The position numbers and the translations under genes are program-made. From Streptomyces lienomycini (lineage in GTDB: Bacteria; Actinomycetota; Actinomycetes; Streptomycetales; Streptomycetaceae), in NCBI RefSeq assembly GCF_027947595.1, contig NZ_CP116257.1, positions 4,960,001 through 5,024,000 of the forward strand: a stretch of DNA of 64,000 bases, in the 5' to 3' direction. The notes under the pieces were generated by a model. The model searched no databases, was not told the DNA's origin, and saw only the letters and a list, made by a program, of their open reading frames with translations. Each line of letters starts with the position of its first letter. Positions within the stretch are counted from its first letter, which is position 1. This document shows positions 44,076-52,216 of the stretch, in pieces.

Positions 44076-46589
44076 GTGACCCTCATCGATCAGCTGCCGC
44101 GGACCGCCGACCCCGATGCCCTGTACGAAGCCTTCGAGGCGTGGGCCCAGGATCGCGGTCTCACGCTCTATCCCCATCAGGAAGAGGCGCTGATCGAGGT
44201 CGTCTCCGGCGCGAACGTGATCGTGTCGACGCCCACCGGCTCCGGCAAGAGCATGATCGCGGCCGGCGCCCACTTCGCCGCCCTGGCCCGGGACGAGGTC
44301 ACCTTCTACACCGCTCCGATCAAGGCGCTGGTGTCGGAGAAGTTCTTCGAGCTGTGCAAGATCTTCGGCACCGAGAACGTCGGCATGCTGACCGGTGACG
44401 CCTCCGTGAACGCCGACGCCCCCGTCATCTGCTGCACCGCCGAGGTCCTGGCATCGATCGCGCTGCGTGACGGCAAGCACGCGGACATCGGCCAGGTGGT
44501 CATGGACGAGTTCCACTTCTACGCGGAGTCGGACCGCGGGTGGGCCTGGCAGATCCCCCTGCTGGAACTGCCGCAGGCCCAGTTCGTGCTGATGTCGGCG
44601 ACCCTCGGAGACGTCTCCTTCTTCGAGAAGGACCTCACGCGCCGCACCGATCGTCCCACCGCGGTGGTCCGCTCTGCCACCCGTCCCGTACCGCTCTCCT
44701 ACGAGTTCCGCTACACCCCGCTCACCGAGACGCTCACCGACCTGCTGTCGGCGCGGCAGGCCCCGGTGTACATCGTGCACTTCACCCAGGCCCAGGCCGT
44801 GGAGCGGGCCCAGGCGCTGATGAGCATCAACATGTGCTCGCGTGAGGAGAAGGAGCGGATCGCCGACCTGATCGGCAACTTCCGCTTCACCACCAAGTTC
44901 GGACGCAACCTCTCCCGCTACGTCCGGCACGGCATCGGCGTCCACCACGCCGGCATGCTGCCGAAGTACCGGCGTCTGGTGGAGAAGCTCGCGCAGGCGG
45001 GCCTGCTCAAGGTGATCTGCGGTACGGACACGCTCGGGGTGGGTGTCAACGTCCCCATCCGGACGGTGCTGTTCACGGCGCTCTCCAAGTACGACGGCAC
45101 CCGGGTGCGCACGCTGCGGGCCCGGGAGTTCCACCAGATCGCCGGCCGGGCCGGACGCGCCGGGTTCGACACGGAGGGTTTCGTCGTCGCCCAGGCGCCC
45201 GAGCACGTCGTCGAGAACGAGAAGGCGCTCGCCAAGGCCGGTGACGACCCGAAGAAGCGGCGGAAGGTGGTGCGCAAGAAGGCTCCCGAGGGTTTCGTGG
45301 CCTGGTCGGAGAGCACGTTCGACAAGCTCATCGGCTCCGAGCCGGAGCCGCTGACGTCCCGCTTCCGGGTCACGCACACCATGCTGCTGTCGGTGATCGC
45401 CCGCCCCGGCGACGCCTTCTCCGCGATGCGGCACCTGCTGGAGGACAACCACGAGCCGCGCAAGCAGCAGCTCAGGCACATCCGGCGGGCGATCGCCATC
45501 TACCGCTCGCTGCTGGACGGCGGCATCGTGGAGAAGCTGGACCAGCCGGACGCCGAGGGACGCGTCGTGCGTCTCACGGTCGACCTGCAGCAGGACTTCG
45601 CACTCAACCAGCCGCTGTCCACGTTCGCCCTGGCCGCGTTCGAACTGCTCGACCCCGAGTCCCCGTCGTACGCGCTGGACATGGTGTCGGTCGTGGAGTC
45701 CACGCTGGACGACCCCCGGCAGATCCTCGCCGCCCAGCAGAACAAGGCACGCGGTGAGGCCGTCGCCGCGATGAAGGCGGACGGTGTCGAGTACGAGGAG
45801 CGCATGGAGCGGCTCCAGGACGTCACCTACCCGAAGCCGCTGGAGGAGCTGCTCTTTCACGCGTACGACACGTACCGCAGGAGTCACCCCTGGGTCGGTG
45901 ACCATCCGCTGTCCCCGAAGTCGGTCATCCGCGACATGTACGAGCGGGCGCTGACCTTCACGGAGTTGGTCTCCCACTACGAACTGGCCCGCACCGAGGG
46001 CATCGTGCTGCGTTACCTGGCGAGCGCCTACAAGGCCCTCGACCACACCGTCCCGGACGATCTCAAGTCCGAGGACCTCCAGGACCTCATCGAGTGGCTC
46101 GGCGAGATGGTGCGTCAGGTCGACTCCAGTCTCCTCGACGAGTGGGAGCAGCTCGCCAACCCGGAGGAGATGACCGCCGAGGAGGCTCAGGAGAAGGCCG
46201 ACCAGGTGCGGCCGGTCACCGCCAACGCGCGCGCCTTCCGTGTGCTGGTCCGCAACGCCATGTTCCGGCGTGTGGAGCTCGCCGCCCTCGACCAGGTCGG
46301 TGAGCTGGGCGAGATGGATTCCGAGGCCGGCTGGGACGCCGACGCGTGGGGCGAGGCCATGGACAAGTACTGGGACGAGTACGACGACCTCGGTACCGGC
46401 CCCGACGCCCGCGGTCCGAAGCTGCTGGTCATCGAGGAAGAACCGCGGAACGGGCTGTGGCGTGTGCGACAGATCTTCGACGACCCGAACGACGACCACG
46501 ACTGGGGCATCAGCGCGGAGGTCGACCTCACCGCTTCCGACGCGGAGGGCCGTGCTGTCGTCCGCGTCACCGATGTCGGCCAGCTGTGA
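44076..46589 (+). CDS. Ski2-like DEAD/DEAH-box helicase with DUF3516 C-terminal domain
   Basis: A protein of 837 residues. RecA-like domain 1: LYPHQEEALIEVVSGANVIV, Walker A STPTGSGKSMIAAG, motif Ia YTAPIKALVSEKFFEL, DExH box VVMDEFHFYAESDRGW and SAT motif FVLMSATLGD. Domain 2: VYIVHFTQAQAVERAQAL, GIGVHHAGMLPKYRRLVE, KVICGTDTLGVGVNVPIRTV and motif VI EFHQIAGRAGRAGFD. The C-terminal 300 residues match DUF3516, found only with this helicase type in actinobacteria. It is related to Mtr4/Ski2 and HelY RNA helicases, so a role in RNA turnover is likely. GTG 44076 follows AAGATGGGGG. The thioesterase gene is 19 bp downstream. Confidence 0.92.
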   Translation: MTLIDQLPRTADPDALYEAFEAWAQDRGLTLYPHQEEALIEVVSGANVIVSTPTGSGKSMIAAGAHFAALARDEVTFYTAPIKALVSEKFFELCKIFGTENVGMLTGDASVNADAPVICCTAEVLASIALRDGKHADIGQVVMDEFHFYAESDRGWAWQIPLLELPQAQFVLMSATLGDVSFFEKDLTRRTDRPTAVVRSATRPVPLSYEFRYTPLTETLTDLLSARQAPVYIVHFTQAQAVERAQALMSINMCSREEKERIADLIGNFRFTTKFGRNLSRYVRHGIGVHHAGMLPKYRRLVEKLAQAGLLKVICGTDTLGVGVNVPIRTVLFTALSKYDGTRVRTLRAREFHQIAGRAGRAGFDTEGFVVAQAPEHVVENEKALAKAGDDPKKRRKVVRKKAPEGFVAWSESTFDKLIGSEPEPLTSRFRVTHTMLLSVIARPGDAFSAMRHLLEDNHEPRKQQLRHIRRAIAIYRSLLDGGIVEKLDQPDAEGRVVRLTVDLQQDFALNQPLSTFALAAFELLDPESPSYALDMVSVVESTLDDPRQILAAQQNKARGEAVAAMKADGVEYEERMERLQDVTYPKPLEELLFHAYDTYRRSHPWVGDHPLSPKSVIRDMYERALTFTELVSHYELARTEGIVLRYLASAYKALDHTVPDDLKSEDLQDLIEWLGEMVRQVDSSLLDEWEQLANPEEMTAEEAQEKADQVRPVTANARAFRVLVRNAMFRRVELAALDQVGELGEMDSEAGWDADAWGEAMDKYWDEYDDLGTGPDARGPKLLVIEEEPRNGLWRVRQIFDDPNDDHDWGISAEVDLTASDAEGRAVVRVTDVGQL

Positions 46590-46608
46590 ACACAGGAGAA
46601 ACCCACCG

Positions 46609-47475
46609 ATGACGAATCCGGCAGAGAGCCTCGTCGCCCTGCTCGACCTGGAGCAGATCGAGGTCAACATCTTCCGCGGCCGCAGCCCCGAGGAGTCGCT
46701 GCAGCGGGTCTTCGGCGGCCAGGTGGCCGGCCAGGCGCTGGTCGCCGCGGGCCGCACCACTGACGGGGACCGCCCGGTGCACTCGCTGCACGCGTACTTC
46801 CTGCGTCCCGGACGCCCCGGCGTGCCGATCGTGTACCAGGTCGAACGGGACCGGGACGGACGGTCGTTCACCACCCGCCGGGTCACCGCTGTGCAGCAGG
46901 GCCGCACGATCTTCACGCTCACCGCCTCCTTTCACAAGCCTGAGCAGGGAAGTTTCGAGCATCAGCTGCCGCCGGCCCGCAAGGTCCCGGATCCCGAGTC
47001 CCTGCCGACGGTCGCCGACGAGGTGCGGGAGCACCTGGGCGCGCTGCCGGAGCAGTTGGAGCGCATGGCCCGCCGTCAGCCCTTCGACATCCGCTATGTC
47101 GACCGGCTGCGCTGGAGCGCCGAGGAGGTCGAGGGCGCCGAGCCCCGCAGCGCCGTGTGGATGCGGGCGGTCGGGCCGCTCGGTGACGACCCGCTCGTGC
47201 ACACCTGCGCCCTGACCTACGCCAGCGACATGACGCTCCTGGACGCCGTGCGCATTCCGGTGGAGCCCCTGTGGGGTCGCCGGGGCTTCGACATGGCGTC
47301 GCTGGATCACGCCATGTGGTTCCACCGGCCGTTCCGGGCGGACGAGTGGTTCCTGTACGACCAGGAGTCGCCGATCGCGACCGGTGGGCGGGGGCTGGCC
47401 CGCGGGCGGATCTACGACGCGGAGGGACGCATGCTGGTGTCCGTCGTTCAGGAGGGGCTCTTCCGGGCCCTGTAG
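46609..47475 (+). CDS. tesB: Acyl-CoA thioesterase II
   Basis: A protein of 288 residues with the double hotdog fold. Motifs: LLDLEQIEVNIFRGRSPEES, RVFGGQVAGQALVAAGRT, VHSLHAYFLRPGRPGVPIVYQVE, RDGRSFTTRRVTAVQ in the first half, and TYASDMTLLDAVR, ASLDHAMWFHRPFRADEWFLYDQESP, RGLARGRIYD in the second. The Asp of SLDHAMWFH and the following Thr/Gln positions form the TesB active site. It hydrolyses medium- or long-chain acyl-CoA. ATG 46609 is preceded by AGGAGAA. The gene is probably co-transcribed with the upstream helicase. Its stop is one base from the convergent DUF6397 stop. Confidence 0.93.
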   Translation: MTNPAESLVALLDLEQIEVNIFRGRSPEESLQRVFGGQVAGQALVAAGRTTDGDRPVHSLHAYFLRPGRPGVPIVYQVERDRDGRSFTTRRVTAVQQGRTIFTLTASFHKPEQGSFEHQLPPARKVPDPESLPTVADEVREHLGALPEQLERMARRQPFDIRYVDRLRWSAEEVEGAEPRSAVWMRAVGPLGDDPLVHTCALTYASDMTLLDAVRIPVEPLWGRRGFDMASLDHAMWFHRPFRADEWFLYDQESPIATGGRGLARGRIYDAEGRMLVSVVQEGLFRAL

Positions 47476-47476
47476 G

Positions 47477-48457
47477 TCAGGAGTCCCTGCGCCACAGTCG
47501 TCCGAACAGGCCGCTCCGCCGTCGGTTTCGTTCCGTCTCGCGCGGCGCGGGCTGCTCCGTTTCAGGTGGGCGCGGCTCTGTTTCGGGTAGCACGGGATTC
47601 CTGCCTCGCGGTGCGGTCGGCATGCCGCGCGGCACCGGCCGTGGGGCCGGGTGCTGTCCGCGGGCCGCTGCCACCGCGTGCGCCAGATCCGAGCGCAGCC
47701 ACTCGATCTCGTCGGGGTCACCCGCCGTCATGATCTCCTCGGCGAGCTGCGCGGCCGGGGAGCCCGGCGAGCCGTGCGCCGCCGGCATGGGACGGAACCG
47801 GCGCAGGTGAGAGCGCTCGTAGGGGTCGGTGACGACGTCCGAGACATCGGTGGCGTCGAGGAGGGATGCCACGGCCGCGGCCCGCGCCCAAGGATGGTCG
47901 GCCTGACGGAGAAGAAGTCCCAGGCGCCTGCCCCGCCAGTTGCGGGGGCGCAGGTCCAGCCCCTCCCCCAGTTGGTCCCTGAGCCCCTGGGGTGTGCGGC
48001 CCTTCAGCAGTGCGGCGTTCTTCTCGTCGGCAGCGAACTGACGTAGTTCGTCGCTCAGGTACAGCCACACGACGGCTCGGTAGCGGTTGAGGTAGAAATG
48101 CACGGGCACGAGCAGTCCGAGCCGTGCCAGCCGGTTGAACCTGGCACCGGTCACCTCCATCACGGCAGCGCCCGCCGTGGTGCCGACGGCCCTGACACTC
48201 TCCCGCAGCGCGGACGAACCGTGTCCTGTCCGGATCCGCTCGATCTCGTCCCGGGGGACGCGTCGGCCCCCTCCCCCTTCGTCGGGTACGGTGCGGACGC
48301 GGCCGAGGTGCACCGCCAGGTCGAACTCGCTGCGTTTGAGTCCGAGCTCCCGTGCCGCGCGGCTCGGTGCGAGTGTGGTGCCGCGGTCGGCGGCCCCGGT
48401 GGCACGGCCCTGCTCGCTCGTCGCTGTGGTCTGAGGCGTGATGATGTCGCCGGACAT
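47477..48457 (-). CDS. DUF6397 family protein
   Basis: A protein of 326 residues typical of streptomycetes, with no known function. Residues about 28-75 (TLAPSRAARELGLKRSEFDLAVHLGRV, RRVPRDEIERI) resemble a MerR-like or excisionase-like winged helix. The middle (RFNRLARLGLLVPVHFYLNRYRAVVWLYLSDELRQFA, AALLKGRTPQGLRDQL) is conserved, and the last 70 residues are Pro/Glu/Arg-rich and disordered. A DNA-binding role is inferred from the N-terminal domain. ATG 48457 has GGGGGAGAA upstream. Confidence 0.8.
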   Translation of the reverse strand: MSGDIITPQTTATSEQGRATGAADRGTTLAPSRAARELGLKRSEFDLAVHLGRVRTVPDEGGGGRRVPRDEIERIRTGHGSSALRESVRAVGTTAGAAVMEVTGARFNRLARLGLLVPVHFYLNRYRAVVWLYLSDELRQFAADEKNAALLKGRTPQGLRDQLGEGLDLRPRNWRGRRLGLLLRQADHPWARAAAVASLLDATDVSDVVTDPYERSHLRRFRPMPAAHGSPGSPAAQLAEEIMTAGDPDEIEWLRSDLAHAVAAARGQHPAPRPVPRGMPTAPRGRNPVLPETEPRPPETEQPAPRETERNRRRSGLFGRLWRRDS

Positions 48458-48603
48458 GGTCTTCTCCCCCGCGGAGTGTGCGGCCGGCGCCGTCCGCGCC
48501 CGCCTGACACAAGAACCGTAGCCGCGTTCGCGACATCCGTGGCAGCCTGTGGAAAACTCTCCGACCGACCTCGCGGGATCGGTGAACGTCCAGGTCAGGG
48601 CGG

Positions 48604-49020
48604 TCAGGTCTCTTCTGTGGGCGCTATCCGTCCCGGCTGCCGGGTATCGACGTCGAGGTGCTCTCCCACCCGGTTCACGAGCAGTGTCATCTCGTACGCG
48701 ATCTGTCCGAAGTCGGCCTCCGCGCCGCTGAGCACGCACAGGCAGCTGCCCGTTCCGGCCGCGGTGACGAACAGGACGGCGTCGTCGAACTCGACCATCG
48801 TCTGTCGTACCCGGCCTGCGCCGAAGTGGCGGCCCGAGCCCTTGGCCAGGCTGTGGAGTCCGGACGAGACGGCGGCGAGGTGCTCGGCGTCCTCACGTCG
48901 CAGGCCCGTGCTGGCTCCGGTCACCAGTCCGTCGTTGGACAGGACCAACGCGTGCCGTACGTGTTCGACGCGCGCGGTCAGGTCGTCCAGCAGCCAGCCG
49001 AGTCCCTGGTTCTGCACCAT
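48604..49020 (-). CDS. Roadblock/LC7 domain protein (CvnB-like, orphan)
   Basis: A protein of 138 residues with the roadblock fold: LGWLLDDLTARVEHVRHALVLSNDGLV, LRREDAEHLAAVSSGLHSLAKG, VEFDDAVLFVTAAGTGSCLCVL and QIAYEMTLLVNRVGEHL. In Streptomyces such proteins are the second component of conservons (sensor kinase CvnA, roadblock CvnB, DUF742 CvnC, Ras-like GTPase CvnD), where they regulate GTPase state. Here no intact kinase, DUF742 or GTPase gene is present, but a decayed CvnD-like sequence lies at 49568-49950 on the same strand. ATG 49020 is preceded by GGGGAGAT. Confidence 0.88.
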   Translation of the reverse strand: MVQNQGLGWLLDDLTARVEHVRHALVLSNDGLVTGASTGLRREDAEHLAAVSSGLHSLAKGSGRHFGAGRVRQTMVEFDDAVLFVTAAGTGSCLCVLSGAEADFGQIAYEMTLLVNRVGEHLDVDTRQPGRIAPTEET

Positions 49021-49125
49021 GATCCGATCTCCCCGTGTCTCCCCGTGCGCGATGCCTCCCCCTGGCTGGGGGACCCGTCCGCCAGCCTTCACCACGCCCG
49101 TGCTCCGGGCAAGGAGGATAGGGGC

Positions 49126-49557
49126 ATGGCACAGAAGATGACCGATGAGGAATGGCGGGCGTTCGTCTCGGACGGCACCCGCACCGGAAAGCTCTCGACC
49201 GTCCGGGCGGACGGCAGCCCGCACGTGGCACCGATCTGGTTCCTGTTGGACGGCGACGACGTGGTGTTCAACACCGGCAAGGACACGGTGAAGGGGCGCA
49301 ACCTGACCCGTGACGGCCGCATCGCCCTGTGTGTGGACGACGACCGGCCGCCCTTCGACTTCGTCGTGCTGCAGGGGCGTGCGCGTATCTCGGAGGACAT
49401 CGGCGAACTCCGGCACTGGGCCGCCCGTATCGCCGCCCGGTACATGGGCGAGGAGCGCGCCGAGGAGTTCGGGGCGCGCAACGGCGTCCCGGGCGAGCTT
49501 CTGGTCCGTGTCACCGTGGACAAGGTCCTGGCCCAGAAGTCGGTGGCGGCGGACTGA
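49126..49557 (+). CDS. PPOX-class F420-dependent oxidoreductase/pyridoxamine-oxidase-like protein
   Basis: A protein of 143 residues with a split-barrel flavin/deazaflavin fold: MTDEEWRAFVSDGTRTGKLSTVRADGSPHVAPIWFLLDGDDVVFNT, TVKGRNLTRDGRIALCVDDDRPPFDFVVLQGRA. Actinobacterial members of this class commonly bind F420 and reduce small organic molecules. The cofactor and substrate are inferred from family only. AGGAGG lies just upstream of ATG 49126. The gene sits between the orphan roadblock gene and the decayed GTPase, both on the other strand, suggesting it was inserted into or next to a former conservon. Confidence 0.86.
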   Translation: MAQKMTDEEWRAFVSDGTRTGKLSTVRADGSPHVAPIWFLLDGDDVVFNTGKDTVKGRNLTRDGRIALCVDDDRPPFDFVVLQGRARISEDIGELRHWAARIAARYMGEERAEEFGARNGVPGELLVRVTVDKVLAQKSVAAD

Positions 49558-49567
49558 CGATCGTCTG

Positions 49568-49950
49568 TCACGGGCACCGGCCCGGTCGGCGGACGGAGTC
49601 GAGCAGCCGGGCGGTGTGCATTCCGTCCGACGTGCTCCGCCAGCCGGATCGGTACTTCCTTGCCCGAGTCGCGGTGCCGGGCGTCGCAGCGGACGACGGG
49701 CGTTCCCACGTCCAGGTCGAGGGCGCGCAGGACGTCGGGGGCGTCGTAGCGGCCTGCTCACGTGAAGCAGTTCACGGCCACCACGAACGGGATGTGCCGG
49801 TGCTCGAAGCAGGCGGCCGCCGGGAAGCGGTCCGCCAGACGCCGGGGGTCCGCCGGGACAACGGCGCCGAGTGCACCCTGCGCCGGTTCCGTCCCAGAGG
49901 GACCAGCACCGGTCGATCAGCCGACCGGTGTCGCCCGCTGACGCAGAGAA
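49568..49950 (-). pseudogene. Decayed conservon Ras-like GTPase (CvnD-type) remnant
   Basis: No intact frame exists here, but the minus strand reads, in pieces, like the C-terminal half of a CvnD GTPase: LIDRCWSLWDG, (frameshift) QGALGAVVPADPRRLADRFPAA, CFEHRHIPFVVAVNCFT (stop), AGRYDAPDVLRALDLDVGTP, VVRCDARHRDSGKEVPIRLAEHVG, (frameshift) MHTARLLDSVRR (stop at 49568-49570). FVVAVNCF and VVRCDAR..SGKEV correspond to the NKxD-like and SAK-like base-recognition motifs. The in-frame TGA is at 49758-49760; shifts are near 49620 and 49880. The G1/P-loop region is lost. This is my reading by memory of the family. Confidence 0.72.
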
Positions 49951-50017
49951 GCACTGGAACGATCGCGTCACGCTCCAAGGTGTGCACTGCTGCATCTTCT
50001 GTGCTCTTGGGGGGATC

Positions 50018-50626
50018 ATGCGCATCATGAGCGACGACCACACGCACGTCCAGGAATTCTTCGGCGCCCGCGCCGCCGGCTGGGACCGCCGGTTCCCCGA
50101 CGACGGCCCGGCCTACGCGGCCGCGGTCGCCGAGTTGGGACTGCGGGAGGGGGATCGCGTGCTCGACGCCGGGTGCGGCACCGGGCGGGCGCTGCCCCCG
50201 TTGCGTGCCGCCGTGGGTCCGTCGGGGGTGGTGGTCGGTGCGGATCTGACGCCTGCCATGCTGCGGGCCGCCGTAGCGGCCGGAAGGGACGGTGACGGGC
50301 ACTTGTTGTTGACCGACGTGGCGGCGCTGCCGCTGCGGTCGCGGTCGCTCGACGCCGTGTTCGCGGCGGGTCTCGTCGCGCATCTGCCCGATCCGGCCGG
50401 AAACCTTCGGGAGTTGGCGCGGGTGGTGCGTCCCGGCGGCGTGCTGGCCCTGTTCCACCCGATCGGCAGAGCGGCGCTCGCGGCACGGCAGGGCCGGCGG
50501 ATCACGCCGGGCGATCTGCGGGCCGAGCCCAACCTCCGTCCGCTGTTGGCCGGTTCCGGGTGGGACATGACGGCCTACATCGACGAGGACGCCCGCTTCC
50601 TGGCCCTGGCGGTGCGCGCGAGCTGA
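50018..50626 (+). CDS. Class I SAM-dependent methyltransferase
   Basis: A protein of 202 residues with a Rossmann-type methyltransferase core: motif I RVLDAGCGTGRALPPLRAAVG, motif II VVVGADLTPAMLRAAVAAG, the acidic ADVAALPLRSRSLDAVFAAGLVAHL and post-motif RELARVVRPGGVLALFHPIGR. It resembles small-molecule methyltransferases of the UbiE/Methyltransf_11 type. The acceptor is unknown. ATG 50018 has GGGGGG just upstream; ATG 50027 is an alternative. It lies beside the decayed GTPase and is transcribed away from it. Confidence 0.87.
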   Translation: MRIMSDDHTHVQEFFGARAAGWDRRFPDDGPAYAAAVAELGLREGDRVLDAGCGTGRALPPLRAAVGPSGVVVGADLTPAMLRAAVAAGRDGDGHLLLTDVAALPLRSRSLDAVFAAGLVAHLPDPAGNLRELARVVRPGGVLALFHPIGRAALAARQGRRITPGDLRAEPNLRPLLAGSGWDMTAYIDEDARFLALAVRAS

Positions 50627-50770
50627 ACGCCTCCGGCCTTCCTGGAGCAACCCACGAGTCGCTTCCGCGACGCTGACCGGCCGCTGGATGCCGCGGAGTT
50701 GGACTATCGCCTTCGGCGTGGCGTACTGACCGTCGCGCGAGCCGCTAGCAGGCTCCGGGGAGCGGTCGCT

Positions 50771-51667
50771 TCACTCGGCGGCTGATGTGTCGATGTGGCG
50801 GACCGGGCAGGCCCGGAGGCCGGGGACCGGGCGGGTGCCGAGGTCAGCCAGCCGGTAGCCGTTCGGGTAGCCCTTGACCTGGCGGTTCTGACGGGCGTGC
50901 TGCGGGGCACGCCTCGGCGGCAGCAGACGGACCGCCCGCCCGCGCAGCCTCGCTGCGCGACGCACGACCGCACGGGTGGCGGGACCGGGCTGGTCGTATC
51001 CGAAGGCCCGCAGCAGGGGGTCGTCGAGCAGGGCCAGGGTCCCGGCACGCAGGAGCGGTGCGAAGGGGCGCGGATACCAGGAGGCCATGAGGTCCAGGGT
51101 GGCGTCCGAAACGCGGCGGCCACCCTCGTCCCAGGCGAAGTGGGCTTCCTCGTACGCGTCGAGGCAGGCTTCGAACTCCTCGTAGGTACCGGGGATGTCC
51201 TTGATGCCCATGTGCCGTCCCAGCGTGCGGTAGTGGACGGCGGAGGCGACGATCTCGTGGCGTGACATCCGGCGCCACCCGTAGCTGTCGATCCAGCGTT
51301 TGGGGACCACGGCGAACGTGCACAGGACGTATCGCATGTCGTCGTTGGTGATGTCGTAGCTGCGGTGCATCCGGTTGATGCTCCGGATGGCCGTACGGCC
51401 CTGCTCACTGCCGAACCCGTGTTCCACGATGGCGTCGAGCAGCAGCGCCGTGTCGTCGTACCGCTTCTGGGGCCTGTCGGTGAACTCCGCCGTCTCGGCG
51501 AGCAGTCGGCCGATGCTCGGCACGGCGTAGGTGCGGTACAGCGCCAGTTCCAGTGCGCGGGCGAAATCCCAGGGGAACTCGTAGGCCGAGGACAGTCGAT
51601 AGATCTCCGAGGCGTCCTCGTACGGATCCATGCTCCTGATCCGGGCCAGTCGTTCGAAGCGCTGCAT
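50771..51667 (-). CDS. Oxygenase MpaB family protein (DUF2236)
   Basis: A protein of 298 residues: MQRFERLARIRSMDPYEDASEIYRLSSAYEFPWDFARALELALYRTYAVP, YGWRRMSRHEIVASAVHYRTLGRHMGI, YEEFEACLDAYEEAHFAWDEGGRRV. It fits the DUF2236/MpaB-like family, whose fungal member MpaB cleaves a prenyl chain oxidatively and whose bacterial members (latex-clearing protein relatives) may bind haem. The residues ligating haem cannot be confirmed. The last 60 residues are basic. The start ATG 51667 is supported by AGGGGGC. The gene is convergent with the methyltransferase and divergent from the next small gene. Confidence 0.83.
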   Translation of the reverse strand: MQRFERLARIRSMDPYEDASEIYRLSSAYEFPWDFARALELALYRTYAVPSIGRLLAETAEFTDRPQKRYDDTALLLDAIVEHGFGSEQGRTAIRSINRMHRSYDITNDDMRYVLCTFAVVPKRWIDSYGWRRMSRHEIVASAVHYRTLGRHMGIKDIPGTYEEFEACLDAYEEAHFAWDEGGRRVSDATLDLMASWYPRPFAPLLRAGTLALLDDPLLRAFGYDQPGPATRAVVRRAARLRGRAVRLLPPRRAPQHARQNRQVKGYPNGYRLADLGTRPVPGLRACPVRHIDTSAAE

Positions 51668-51764
51668 CTGGCTGCCCCCTTCTGCCGTCGAGGCTTCAAC
51701 TCTACGTTGAGTAGCAGGGGATGCACGGTCAGGAACGGAAATCGGCAGGGGGAGGGTGGTCCGC

Positions 51765-52073
51765 TTGTTCGACAGGATCCGCGGGGCCTGGGACAGATCT
51801 CGCGCCGCTCGGCGCACGGAGGGCGAAACGGGGAGGAGAACGGGGAGAGACCCTCGGTCGCACAATCTGTTCGAGGCCGCCGCCGCGTACGTCGCGGCGT
51901 GTGTGGACGACGATCAGGAACGGATCGACGAGGCGGCGGCCCGCGTGTCGCCCGAAGCCCTGTCCTTCGGGGTGAACGAGTTGGCCTGCCGGGCCGTGGT
52001 CGCGCTGGCGCGCGAACGGGACGCGCCCCCGGGAGATGTGGCCCGCGCGCTCCTCGGTCTGCCCGCGAACTGA
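51765..52073 (+). CDS. Small protein of unknown function
   Basis: About 102 residues, not recognised. The N-terminal 30 residues are basic (MFDRIRGAWDRSRAARRTEG); the rest is helical and acidic (NLFEAAAAYVAACVDDDQERIDEAAARVSPEALSFGVNELACRAVVALARERD). Third codon positions are strongly G/C, which supports a real gene. GTG 51756 abuts the GGGGGAGG run, so TTG 51765, nine bases from it, is the more likely start. It is divergent from the MpaB-like gene and followed by another unknown gene. Confidence 0.62.
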   Translation: MFDRIRGAWDRSRAARRTEGETGRRTGRDPRSHNLFEAAAAYVAACVDDDQERIDEAAARVSPEALSFGVNELACRAVVALARERDAPPGDVARALLGLPAN

Positions 52074-52216
52074 GCGGTACGCCCTCGGCGCCGAGTGGTC
52101 GATTCGCCCCCGTCCAGCCGGAAAACTGCAGCTCGGGTGCGTCTGGGAGTCGTGACAAGGGCTTCCCGGGCGCACTAAGGTGCGCGCCATTGGGACCAAC
52201 TGATGGGGAGGCTGGG

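Noticed and set aside
48604..50043. A 479-codon minus-strand frame extending the roadblock gene
   Set aside because: Only the part from ATG 49020 is protein-like; the upstream part is antisense to the PPOX gene and crosses the decayed GTPase in mixed frames.
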